Assembly (NCBI GenBank): GCA_903895475.1
Contig: CAITUF010000231.1
Span: 1 to 8,720, forward strand
From: an uncultured Opitutia bacterium
Lineage (GTDB): Bacteria; Verrucomicrobiota; Verrucomicrobiia; Opitutales; UBA953
Direction of reading: 5' to 3'
DNA: 8,720 bases
Both the position numbers and the translations under genes were made by a program. The notes beneath the pieces are model-generated. The model worked only from the letters and a program-made list of their open reading frames with translations, had not been told where the DNA came from and did no database searches. Shown piece after piece: positions 1-6,248 of the stretch (position 1 is its first letter; the number at the start of each line of letters is the position of its first letter).

Positions 1-687
1 CAGGTCGAAGCCTTGGCGGTGTCCGTTCGTGGTTCCGTGGCGGATGTGGACGAAACCGCTGAGGCGGTGAAAGCCCTGCGCACCGACGTCGGGACGCAGC
101 AGGCCGCAGTAGCCGAAGATCTCAAGAAATTGCGCGAAGATTTAAAGAAGTCTGGCCAGAAGGCGGTCGCTGCCACGGAGAAACTGAGCGAAGCGCTCGA
201 GTCCGTGCAGGCCGAAGTAAAGTCCTTACAGGCAAACCCGCCCGCCGCCTCCGCTCCTAGCCCGTCGTCGCTTTCCGACGAAGAGCCGGAGGCCGTGAAT
301 GCACCGGGCGAGGCTCCGGCTGAAGTAGCGACTGACGAGGAGGAAGAAGAAGCGATTGAAGAAGAGATCTCGGACGACGAAGTCGCGGTCGAGTCCGCCT
401 CACCTGCTTCCGTCCCTGCGGGAGGCGGCACTTCGCTGACGATTAACTTGATGATCGGCATCGGTAACAAGCCGTATGTCCGCGGGACGGGTCCGGGCCT
501 GAGCCAAGATAGCGGGCAACTCATGACCTTCCTCGGTATCGGTCGCTGGCAGTGGGTCTCGCCGGAGCCCGATGCGCCCGCGACGGTGGAAATTTGGAAG
601 AACGATCAGACGCCGATGGGCGAACCGCTGCACCTTTCGGGCGGCGAGCCAGTCGAGGTCGATGAGAGCCACTTCACGGGCTCGTGA
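1..687 (+). CDS. Hypothetical coiled-coil protein with acidic linker and C-terminal domain (5' partial)
   Basis: The reading frame is open from the first base, so the gene begins upstream; 228 residues are visible, ending at TGA 685-687. A TTG at 13 could be a start, but the helical repeat pattern continues through it, so I treat it as internal. Three regions are visible. Residues 1 to about 78 are Ala/Glu/Lys-rich with heptad-like spacing (motifs such as EDLKKLREDLKK), a probable coiled coil. Residues about 80-142 are a Pro/Ala/Glu/Asp-rich linker with a strongly acidic run (EEEEEAIEEEISDDE). The last 85 or so residues form a compact, beta-looking domain with IGIGNKPYVRG, GPGLS, IGRWQW and IWKND motifs. 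From memory, such domains recur in Verrucomicrobiota hypothetical proteins. No signal peptide or membrane segment is seen in the visible part. Function is unknown; a scaffold or adaptor role is only a guess. It is probably cotranscribed with the next gene. Confidence 0.7.
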   Translation, partial: QVEALAVSVRGSVADVDETAEAVKALRTDVGTQQAAVAEDLKKLREDLKKSGQKAVAATEKLSEALESVQAEVKSLQANPPAASAPSPSSLSDEEPEAVNAPGEAPAEVATDEEEEEAIEEEISDDEVAVESASPASVPAGGGTSLTINLMIGIGNKPYVRGTGPGLSQDSGQLMTFLGIGRWQWVSPEPDAPATVEIWKNDQTPMGEPLHLSGGEPVEVDESHFTGS

Positions 688-691
688 TGCG

Positions 692-1792
692 ATGCTGAGC
701 CTCTTGGCTACGTGGGTTTTCCTGGCGGCGGGCGAGCCCGTCGCGGCGCCTGCGCCGGAGGCCCCACGTATTTTCGCCAATGAGGGTGGCCTGGCCGTCG
801 TCCTCGGCTATGATCTAGCCGAAGTCAGTTTTGTCGCCGTGCATTGCTCCGCCCTCGAACGTTATACGCAACAAGTGTTGGCGATTCCGGCTATCCCTGG
901 AGTCGTTAATGGCGTGCCCCAAGCGAAAGGCCGTTTGGAAATCGTCGACCTGCCGGGGCAGCCAGACGTCAGCGTCCGCGTGCAAGCGGGCCAAGTCATT
1001 GTCTCGCTCCGGCTCGCCACCGCCGAGGCCGCGGCCCAGCGGGCCTCGGAAGCGGCGGCCCGCACTTGGGTGGGCCGGGTCGCTTTTGCGGCCGGCCAGC
1101 CCGTGACCGCTAGCGAGCCGTGGGTCGCGCAGGCTTTGGCGAGTGAGACGCGCGCGCTGTTGCGTCCAGCGATGGTTGATTTCTGGTATCGTGAAGGCCG
1201 CTTAGCCGCCCCCGCGCGCTTAGCGGATATCCTCCAAGGCAAGGCAGCGGAGCGGGAAGCTTTCCTTTTTTGGCGAGCGCTCCGCCATGATGTTGGGATC
1301 TCCGCTGAGCAGACCCGCGTACTCATCGCGGCGGCGCAGGGGCGTGACACGCGGAAAATTTTGGCGACCTTGGCGAAGTCCGAGGAGGAATGGTGGCTGG
1401 CCGCTCGTGCTAACCTACTTCAAACGCGTAGTCCCGTGAGCCTAGGCATGCGCGAGTCTGCGGAAGCCTTGGATGATGCCGTTCGGTTTGTCTTCGACCT
1501 TGGTGCCGGCGATGTCGTCCTGACTGGTCCGCAGGTCGTGCGGCAGCGCGAGGCCGCGGGCGTGCGGCAAGGCATGGAGTCGCGGCTCTTGGTGCTTCGC
1601 CGGGAGATCCTCCGCCAGAATCCAGTCTACCATAATGCTTGGCGCACCTTGGGGGCTTGGCTGGAGCGGTTTCCGAAGTCATCGCCCGAAGAGCTCGATG
1701 CTATCTGGGCCGATTTTCAGAAAGAGGTTCGCGAGGCCGAGGTAATGCGGAAGGAAATCCAAGGCGTCTTGGCTGAGCCGAACTTAAAATAA
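692..1792 (+). CDS. Hypothetical protein, probably exported
   Basis: I do not recognise this 366-residue protein. From the ATG at 692 it opens with a hydrophobic stretch (LSLLATWVFLAAG) followed by a Pro/Ala-rich segment, which suggests a Sec signal peptide and a periplasmic or anchored product. An alternative in-frame ATG at 662 adds MRATSRARDA in front, giving the positively charged n-region that the 692 start lacks, at the cost of a 26-bp overlap with the preceding gene; the start is therefore uncertain. The mature part is soluble-looking: a probable beta-rich N-terminal section to about residue 110, then a mainly helical, Ala/Arg/Glu-rich remainder with a KSEEEWWLAARANLL block near the middle and a helical C-terminus. 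No catalytic motif is evident. It follows the upstream gene by 4 bp, so the two probably share a transcript. It ends at TAA 1790-1792, directly in front of a hairpin terminator. Confidence 0.65.
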   Translation: MLSLLATWVFLAAGEPVAAPAPEAPRIFANEGGLAVVLGYDLAEVSFVAVHCSALERYTQQVLAIPAIPGVVNGVPQAKGRLEIVDLPGQPDVSVRVQAGQVIVSLRLATAEAAAQRASEAAARTWVGRVAFAAGQPVTASEPWVAQALASETRALLRPAMVDFWYREGRLAAPARLADILQGKAAEREAFLFWRALRHDVGISAEQTRVLIAAAQGRDTRKILATLAKSEEEWWLAARANLLQTRSPVSLGMRESAEALDDAVRFVFDLGAGDVVLTGPQVVRQREAAGVRQGMESRLLVLRREILRQNPVYHNAWRTLGAWLERFPKSSPEELDAIWADFQKEVREAEVMRKEIQGVLAEPNLK

Positions 1793-1817
1793 AAAGGCCA
1801 GCACGGGGCTGGCCTTT
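1786..1817. terminator. Intrinsic terminator between convergent genes
   Basis: AAAGGCCAGC (1793-1802) pairs perfectly with GCTGGCCTTT (1808-1817) around a 5-nt loop, giving a 10-bp stem. Read on the minus strand, the stem is followed by TTTTTATTTT (1795-1786), a textbook U-tract, so it terminates the 1837-2103 gene strongly. Read on the plus strand only three T follow the stem, so it is a weaker terminator for the 692-1792 gene, whose stop codon lies inside the A-rich left flank. Confidence 0.9.
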
Positions 1818-1836
1818 GCCGGGAAGCGGGTGGCGC

Positions 1837-2103
1837 TTAGCGACCCTGCTTTTCAGAGATATCCTTAGGGAGCATCTGGTCCGCCAAGGTAACGCGGAAA
1901 AGGCTGAGAGCCATCCAGAGTACACCCGAGAGGCAGGACGAGGCGAGCAGGGCACCCGCCCAAACGGCGGGCTCGCCGGCTTCAACCCAAGGCACGTGCT
2001 TCTTAAGTATCGTGGCCATCCAGGCGAAGAAAATCACAGTCAGGGAGAGGTCGACGATGACCCCCCACGTGGTGACCAGCTTGGGCTTCATGTTGTTGTC
2101 CAT
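1837..2103 (-). CDS. Small hypothetical membrane protein with two TM segments
   Basis: This 88-residue protein has two clear hydrophobic segments, at about residues 13-33 (VIVDLSLTVIFFAWMATIL) and 47-69 (AVWAGALLASSCLSGVLWMA). A short Lys/His/Pro-containing loop lies between them and a charged C-terminal tail (DISEKQGR) follows. It is very probably an inner-membrane protein with a hairpin topology; I recognise no family and propose no function. The ATG at 2103 is chosen because it lies just downstream of a good -35-like element; a second in-frame ATG at 2091 (protein beginning MKPKLV) is possible. No Shine-Dalgarno sequence precedes either. It is divergent from ileS and convergent with the exported-protein gene, and it has its own terminator, so it looks monocistronic. 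Confidence 0.7.
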   Translation of the reverse strand: MDNNMKPKLVTTWGVIVDLSLTVIFFAWMATILKKHVPWVEAGEPAVWAGALLASSCLSGVLWMALSLFRVTLADQMLPKDISEKQGR

Positions 2104-2111
2104 GGGGACTG

Positions 2112-2140
2112 ATTCGTGCCTTTCCTGCCCCGCCTGTCAA
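2112..2140 (-). promoter_or_regulatory. Sigma70-like promoter for the small membrane-protein gene
   Basis: On the minus strand a perfect -35 hexamer TTGACA (2140-2135) is followed, after a 17-bp spacer, by ACGAAT (2117-2112). That matches the -10 consensus TATAAT only at its last three positions. Transcription would begin around 2106-2104, placing the 5' end at or within a few bases of the ATG at 2103, so the mRNA would be leaderless or nearly so. The -35 and spacing are seen directly; promoter activity is inferred. Confidence 0.45.
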
Positions 2141-2217
2141 CCTCGCCCCGCCCGCCCCGGAGTTTTAGCGTCTCTTGGGCGGATATCTCCACCCTTGCCA
2201 CGCCCGTCAGGCCGTTC

Positions 2218-2239
2218 ACCCTGCCCGCCCCGGCAGGGT
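2218..2239 (+). other. Hairpin in the ileS leader
   Basis: ACCCTGCC (2218-2225) and GGCAGGGT (2232-2239) form a perfect 8-bp stem with a 6-nt loop, 40 bases before the ileS ATG. No U-tract follows, so it is not an intrinsic terminator, and no T-box specifier or antiterminator layout is visible. It could be a 5'-UTR structure or an operator palindrome. The rest of the 2104-2279 gap is C-rich, with no convincing plus-strand promoter; the best I see is TTCACC (2215-2220) with TATTGC-like sequence about 18 bp later, which is weak. Confidence 0.35.
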
Positions 2240-2279
2240 ATTGCCTAACCGGGTCAATCACCCACATTTCACCGTCAAT

Positions 2280-5108
2280 ATGGCCGAAGAGCTCAAGGAT
2301 ACCCTTAACCTGCCCGTCACCGATTTCCCCATGCGGGCCGGCCTGGCCGAACGCGAGCCGCTGCGTATCGCCCACTGGGAGAAGAATGGCCTCTACGCCG
2401 CCATTCAGAAACGAGCCGCCGGTAAGCCCGCCTTCGTCCTCCACGATGGACCGCCTTTCACTAACGGAGACGTCCACATTGGCACCGCTCTCAATAAACT
2501 GCTGAAGGATGCGATCCTGCGCTTCAAGTCCATGCGCGGGTTCCGGACGCCGTACGTCCCGGGCTGGGACTGCCACGGTTTACCGATTGAGCATAAGGTG
2601 ATGAAGGAGCTCCAGGCGAAGCAGCAGTCGCTCGACGCCCTCGGCGTACGTAAGGCCTGCGCCGAATTCTCCGCCGCTTATATCGAGAAGCAGCGCGGGC
2701 AGTTTCGCCGGCTCGGCATCCTTGCCGATTGGAAGTCCGAATACCGCACCATGGATCCCGCCTACGAGGCCGAGATCCTCAAGGGCTTCAGCAGTTTCGT
2801 TGAGCAAGGCCTCGTCTATCGCTCGAAGAAGCCTGTCTATTGGTCCATCCCTTGCCAGACGGCTTTGGCCGAGGCCGAGATTGAATACCTGACCAAGCGT
2901 TCGCACTCCATCTGGGTCGCCTTCCCTGTCGCCGACCCCGCCGCGAAGGGCCTCACCCCCGCGCACCCACTCGCCGTCGTTATCTGGACGACCACCCCGT
3001 GGACGTTGCCTGCTAACCTCGCCATCGCCGTGCATCCAGAACTTGAATACGTCGAGGTCCGCCACGGCGACCGTTCGTTCCTCGTGGCCGCCGCCCGCCG
3101 CGATGCCTTTGTCACCGAGTGTGGCCTCGAAGGGGCGACCGATGGTTTCCGCGTCAAGGGCCGCGCCCTCGAAGGCCTGCAACCCCAGCACCCCTTCATC
3201 GCGCGCCCCGCGCCGGTCGTGCTTGCCGACTACGTCACCACGGACGCTGGTTCGGGTTGCGTCCACACCGCCCCGGGCCACGGCCTCGAAGACTTTCAGA
3301 CCGGCAATAAATACGGCCTCGAGCCCTATTGCCCGGTTCGCGATGATGGTACCTACGCTGATGATGGCCAAGTCCCGGCGGCCTTGGTGGGCGTGACCGT
3401 GCTTGAGACGGACGGTAAGAACCCGGCCAACATCGCCGTCCTGGGCTTGCTTAAGGAAAAGGGTGCGCTTCTGAAGTCGCAGAGTTTCGAACACCAATAC
3501 CCGCACTGCTGGCGCTCCAAGTCACCAGTCGTCTTCCGCGCCCTGGACCAATGGTTCGTCGGCCTCGATCGCGGTGGCCTGCGGGCTAAGGCCCTCGCTG
3601 CCGTCGGCCAGGTGAAATGGATTCCTGCTAGCGGGGAGAATCGCATCCGCGCCGCCCTCGAAGGCCGTCCCGATTGGTGCATCTCGCGCCAGCGCGCTTG
3701 GGGTGTGCCGATCCCTTCGTTCTACTCACCGTCGACCGGCGAGTCCTACCTCGATGCGGGCATCGTCCGGCATGTCGCCGCGCAGGTCGCTACCCGCGGT
3801 GGCGATTGGTGGTGGGCCTCGTCCGTCGCGGAAGTCCTCGCCGGTGCTCCCGTGCCAGCCGCTTGGCCGAAAGATCTCCGCAAGGGAACCGACACGCTGG
3901 ACGTGTGGATTGATTCAGGCTCCAGCCACTTGGCCGTTTGCGCCCTCCATCCGGACCTCCATTGGCCCGCCGACCTTTACCTCGAAGGTTCCGACCAGCA
4001 TCGCGGTTGGTTCCAGTCTTCCCTCTGGACCGCCATCGCTGTCAAGGGCACGGCGCCTTATCGCGCCGTCCTTACGCATGGTTTCGTCGTCAACGAGAAG
4101 CGTCAGAAGATTTCGAAGTCCGATAACCCGAGCGGTAAGCCGCAGACCGCTGATGACTACGTCAAGAAATACGGCGCCGATATCGTGCGCCTCTGGGTCG
4201 CCTCGGAAAACTACCAGAGCGATATCCCGATTTCCGACGCCATCTTCGAGACCATTTCGAATCAGTATCGCGGGATGCGTAATTCGTTGCGCTACCAGCT
4301 CGGTAATCTCTTCGACTTCGATGCCGCGAAGGATGCGCTCCCAGTCGCGCAGTTAACCCCGATCGACCGCTGGGTCCTCGTCGAGACCGCCCAGCTCATC
4401 CGCGAAGTCACCGACGCCTGCGAGCGTAATGAGTTTCACCGTGCCGCCGCCGCCTTGGCGGGTTTCACGACGGGCACGCTCTCGGCGACCTACCATAATG
4501 TCGTCAAGGACCGCCTCTACACGACCGCGCCCAACGACCCCTTGCGCCGTTCGACGCAGACCGCGCTCGACCTCGTCTTGCGCGCCTACCTGAAACTCAT
4601 CGCGCCCTTCGTACCGTTCACGGCGGATGAAGCGTGGTCGCACTTGCACGCCCGCACCGAGTATGTCGACGCCACGTGTATCCACCTGCAAGACTGGCCC
4701 GTCGTCGACGCGGCTTGGGAAGACGCCTCCGGTTTAGCCGCCCATACCGCTGTCGCCGCCATCCAGGCCTTGGCCGCCCAGGTCAACATCCCCATGGAGC
4801 GCCTCCGGCAGGAGAAGAAAATCGGCCAGTCGATGGAAGCCGCCGTCACCGTTACCGGTGACCCGGCCGACCCTGATTTCGCCATCCTTTCCCAGCATGC
4901 GGGCCTTTTAACCGAGCTTTGGATCGTCTCGGCCGTCACGCTGCAGCCCCAACCACAGGCCCCGCTAGCCTTTGCCGTCGACCATGCTTCTGGGGTAAAG
5001 TGCCCGAGGTCATGGCGCTGGGTGCCTACGCTTGTGGACGCCGGGAAATACGGTATGGTATCCCCACGGTGCCGCGCCGCCCTCGCCGCCAAGTACCCGC
5101 AATCCTAA
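2280..5108 (+). CDS. ileS: Isoleucyl-tRNA synthetase
   Basis: Cytoplasmic class I aminoacyl-tRNA synthetase that charges tRNA-Ile with isoleucine using ATP and edits misactivated valine. The ATG at 2280 gives 942 residues, close to the E. coli enzyme, and starts with the family's typical LKDTLNLPVTDFPMR; the open frame extends 35 codons further upstream but that part is unlike the family. Seen in order: GPPFTNGDVHIGT, in which the HIGH signature reads HIGT (residues 66-69); PYVPGWDCHGLPIE; the CP1 editing domain with TTTPW (237-241) and CVHTAPGHGLED, whose Asp338 matches the conserved editing aspartate; RPDWCISRQRAWGVPI; DTLDVWIDSGSSH; YLEGSDQHRGWFQSS; the ATP-loop motif KISKS (610-614); and a helical anticodon-binding domain ending near AYLKLIAPFVPFTADEAW. 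The C-terminal zinc ribbon is degenerate: C908-P-R-S911 and S928-P-R-C931 replace the usual two CxxC pairs. No Shine-Dalgarno sequence is seen. It is the first gene of the ileS/dksA-like/lspA/flavin-reductase run. Confidence 0.98.
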   Translation: MAEELKDTLNLPVTDFPMRAGLAEREPLRIAHWEKNGLYAAIQKRAAGKPAFVLHDGPPFTNGDVHIGTALNKLLKDAILRFKSMRGFRTPYVPGWDCHGLPIEHKVMKELQAKQQSLDALGVRKACAEFSAAYIEKQRGQFRRLGILADWKSEYRTMDPAYEAEILKGFSSFVEQGLVYRSKKPVYWSIPCQTALAEAEIEYLTKRSHSIWVAFPVADPAAKGLTPAHPLAVVIWTTTPWTLPANLAIAVHPELEYVEVRHGDRSFLVAAARRDAFVTECGLEGATDGFRVKGRALEGLQPQHPFIARPAPVVLADYVTTDAGSGCVHTAPGHGLEDFQTGNKYGLEPYCPVRDDGTYADDGQVPAALVGVTVLETDGKNPANIAVLGLLKEKGALLKSQSFEHQYPHCWRSKSPVVFRALDQWFVGLDRGGLRAKALAAVGQVKWIPASGENRIRAALEGRPDWCISRQRAWGVPIPSFYSPSTGESYLDAGIVRHVAAQVATRGGDWWWASSVAEVLAGAPVPAAWPKDLRKGTDTLDVWIDSGSSHLAVCALHPDLHWPADLYLEGSDQHRGWFQSSLWTAIAVKGTAPYRAVLTHGFVVNEKRQKISKSDNPSGKPQTADDYVKKYGADIVRLWVASENYQSDIPISDAIFETISNQYRGMRNSLRYQLGNLFDFDAAKDALPVAQLTPIDRWVLVETAQLIREVTDACERNEFHRAAAALAGFTTGTLSATYHNVVKDRLYTTAPNDPLRRSTQTALDLVLRAYLKLIAPFVPFTADEAWSHLHARTEYVDATCIHLQDWPVVDAAWEDASGLAAHTAVAAIQALAAQVNIPMERLRQEKKIGQSMEAAVTVTGDPADPDFAILSQHAGLLTELWIVSAVTLQPQPQAPLAFAVDHASGVKCPRSWRWVPTLVDAGKYGMVSPRCRAALAAKYPQS

Positions 5109-5120
5109 ACACCACTCTTC

Positions 5121-6248
5121 ATGTCCAAGAAACCCGCCCCCAAGAAGCCCGCCGCCAAGGCTGTCGCTAAGTCAGTCGTTAAGCCTGTCGCCAAGGCCAA
5201 GCCCTCCCTCAAGCTGGTCAAGAAGCCCGTGGCCAAGGTAGCTCCACCTGCTTCCAAGAAGCCGGCCGTACCGACTAAGCCTACGGCCAAGGTGACGCCT
5301 CCCAGCAAGACCCCGCTGGCGAAGGCTGGTAAGGCCTCTGGCAAGCCTACTCCCGTCGCTGTCCCGGCCAAAGCGGCGAAGGCTCCCGTCGTCGCAGCTA
5401 AGTCCGCCAAGCCCGCGAAGGGTGCGAAGATTCAGGCCAAGACCAAGGCAGAGCACGAGAAGCAGAAGCAGCTCCTTGATAAGCATCGCGTCATTCATGA
5501 TCAGGTGGGGACTCCCGACGCTCCGGTGCGCACCAAGCTGCAATTCTTTACCTTTGCGGATGTCCTCGAGCATATGAAGAGCCGTAAGCGCGAGGGTTCT
5601 AAGTTGAACCTCTGGGTGCCCGAAGAAGAGCGCAAGGCGCGCGAGAAAGCCGCCACCGCGGCCCGGGACAAGGGGCACAAGTCGCATAATATCGCGGCCG
5701 CTTCGATTGCTGACCTGCTCGGCGGGGTTAACCCGTTCCGTAAGGGCGGCGGGATGGTTGATGAATCTAAGCAAATCCCCGAAAAACTTCGCCGCTATTA
5801 CCACCTGCTGACCGCCATGCGTGAAGTCATCCAAAAGGGTTTGGCCTTCCACTCCGAAGAGGCCCTCAAGAAGAACGGCAAAGATGACGCTGGTGACCTC
5901 TCGGGTTACTCCCAACACCTGGCTGACGCCGGCACGGACACGGCCGACCGCGACTTCGCGCTCTCCCTTATTTCCAACGAGCAGGAAGCGTTGAAGGAAA
6001 TCGCGGACGCGGTCGAGCGACTTAAGTCAGGTAAGTACGGCATCTGTGAAATCACTAATAAGGTCATCCCGCATGCGCGTCTGATGGCGGTACCGTTCAC
6101 CCGCTACTCGCTGGAAGGCCAGAAGGAGCTTGAACGCAACCGTCGCGCACATCGTCGGCGGGGCGGCAGTCCGCTCGGCGAAATCGGCGATGAAGTCGGC
6201 TTCGGTACCGGCGGCGGCGGCGGTGAAGACGATCAGCCCGAGACTTGA
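5121..6248 (+). CDS. DksA/TraR-family protein with Lys/Ala/Pro-rich N-terminal tail
   Basis: A 375-residue protein whose C-terminal part belongs to the DksA/TraR family; known members bind the RNA polymerase secondary channel and work with ppGpp. Residues 2 to about 110 are a basic low-complexity tail (KKPAPKKPAAKAVAK and similar), like a histone H1 C-terminus. Residues 110-220 form a charged linker with FFTFADVLEHMKSRKR and a DLLGGVNPFRKGGG segment. From about 220 comes the helical coiled-coil region (LRRYYHLLTAMREVIQKG), then an acidic block around DTADRDFALSLI (273-284) and the signature YGICEITNKVIPHARLMAVPF. The usual four zinc cysteines align with C309, T312, S330 and G333; C309 is the only cysteine in the protein. 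The end is a Gly-rich acidic tail. The ATG lies 12 bp after ileS, and the TGA overlaps the lspA TTG. DksA-like RNA polymerase binding is inferred; the tail suggests nucleic-acid contact. I withhold the symbol dksA because the tip residues and zinc site differ. Confidence 0.88.
   Translation: MSKKPAPKKPAAKAVAKSVVKPVAKAKPSLKLVKKPVAKVAPPASKKPAVPTKPTAKVTPPSKTPLAKAGKASGKPTPVAVPAKAAKAPVVAAKSAKPAKGAKIQAKTKAEHEKQKQLLDKHRVIHDQVGTPDAPVRTKLQFFTFADVLEHMKSRKREGSKLNLWVPEEERKAREKAATAARDKGHKSHNIAAASIADLLGGVNPFRKGGGMVDESKQIPEKLRRYYHLLTAMREVIQKGLAFHSEEALKKNGKDDAGDLSGYSQHLADAGTDTADRDFALSLISNEQEALKEIADAVERLKSGKYGICEITNKVIPHARLMAVPFTRYSLEGQKELERNRRAHRRRGGSPLGEIGDEVGFGTGGGGGEDDQPET
5124..5450 (+). repeat. Lysine/alanine/proline low-complexity coding repeat
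   Basis: Codons 2-110 of the DksA-like gene are built from degenerate, irregular units of the type KKPA, AKA, KPVAK and AAKSAKPAK, encoded mainly with AAG, GCC/GCT/GCG, CCC/CCT and GTC. The unit length is not constant, so this is compositional repetition rather than a clean tandem array. The segment would carry a large positive charge and be disordered. It resembles histone-H1 tails and AlgP-type KPAA repeats in composition only. Confidence 0.7.

Noticed and set aside
572..691. Longest possible N-terminus for the exported-protein gene (start at 572)
   Set aside because: It would overlap the preceding gene by over 100 bp with Arg-rich out-of-frame residues. Only the ATGs at 662 and 692 are plausible.
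2175..2279. 35-codon upstream extension of ileS
   Set aside because: The extra residues do not resemble IleRS, whereas the product from the 2280 ATG aligns with the family from the first residues.
2140..2279. T-box riboswitch or leader-peptide attenuator before ileS
   Set aside because: No T-box core sequence, no specifier loop, no terminator with U-tract and no short Ile-rich reading frame were found.
2088..2576. Minus-strand open frame of 162 codons spanning the ileS start and upstream gap
   Set aside because: Overlaps the conserved N-terminus of IleRS and the small membrane-protein gene; no recognisable domain.
2580..3506. Long minus-strand open frame (308 codons) opposite ileS
   Set aside because: It lies wholly inside the clear ileS coding region, its protein has no family motif, and long antisense frames are expected in GC-rich coding DNA.
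5124..5450. Repeat region as a possible CRISPR or tandem DNA array
   Set aside because: The repetition is in amino-acid composition inside an open frame; there are no constant-length repeats or spacers.
5172..5918. Minus-strand open frame of 248 codons opposite the DksA-like gene
   Set aside because: Its Leu/Gly/Arg-rich product is the antisense reading of the Lys/Ala/Pro repeat and has no domain of its own.
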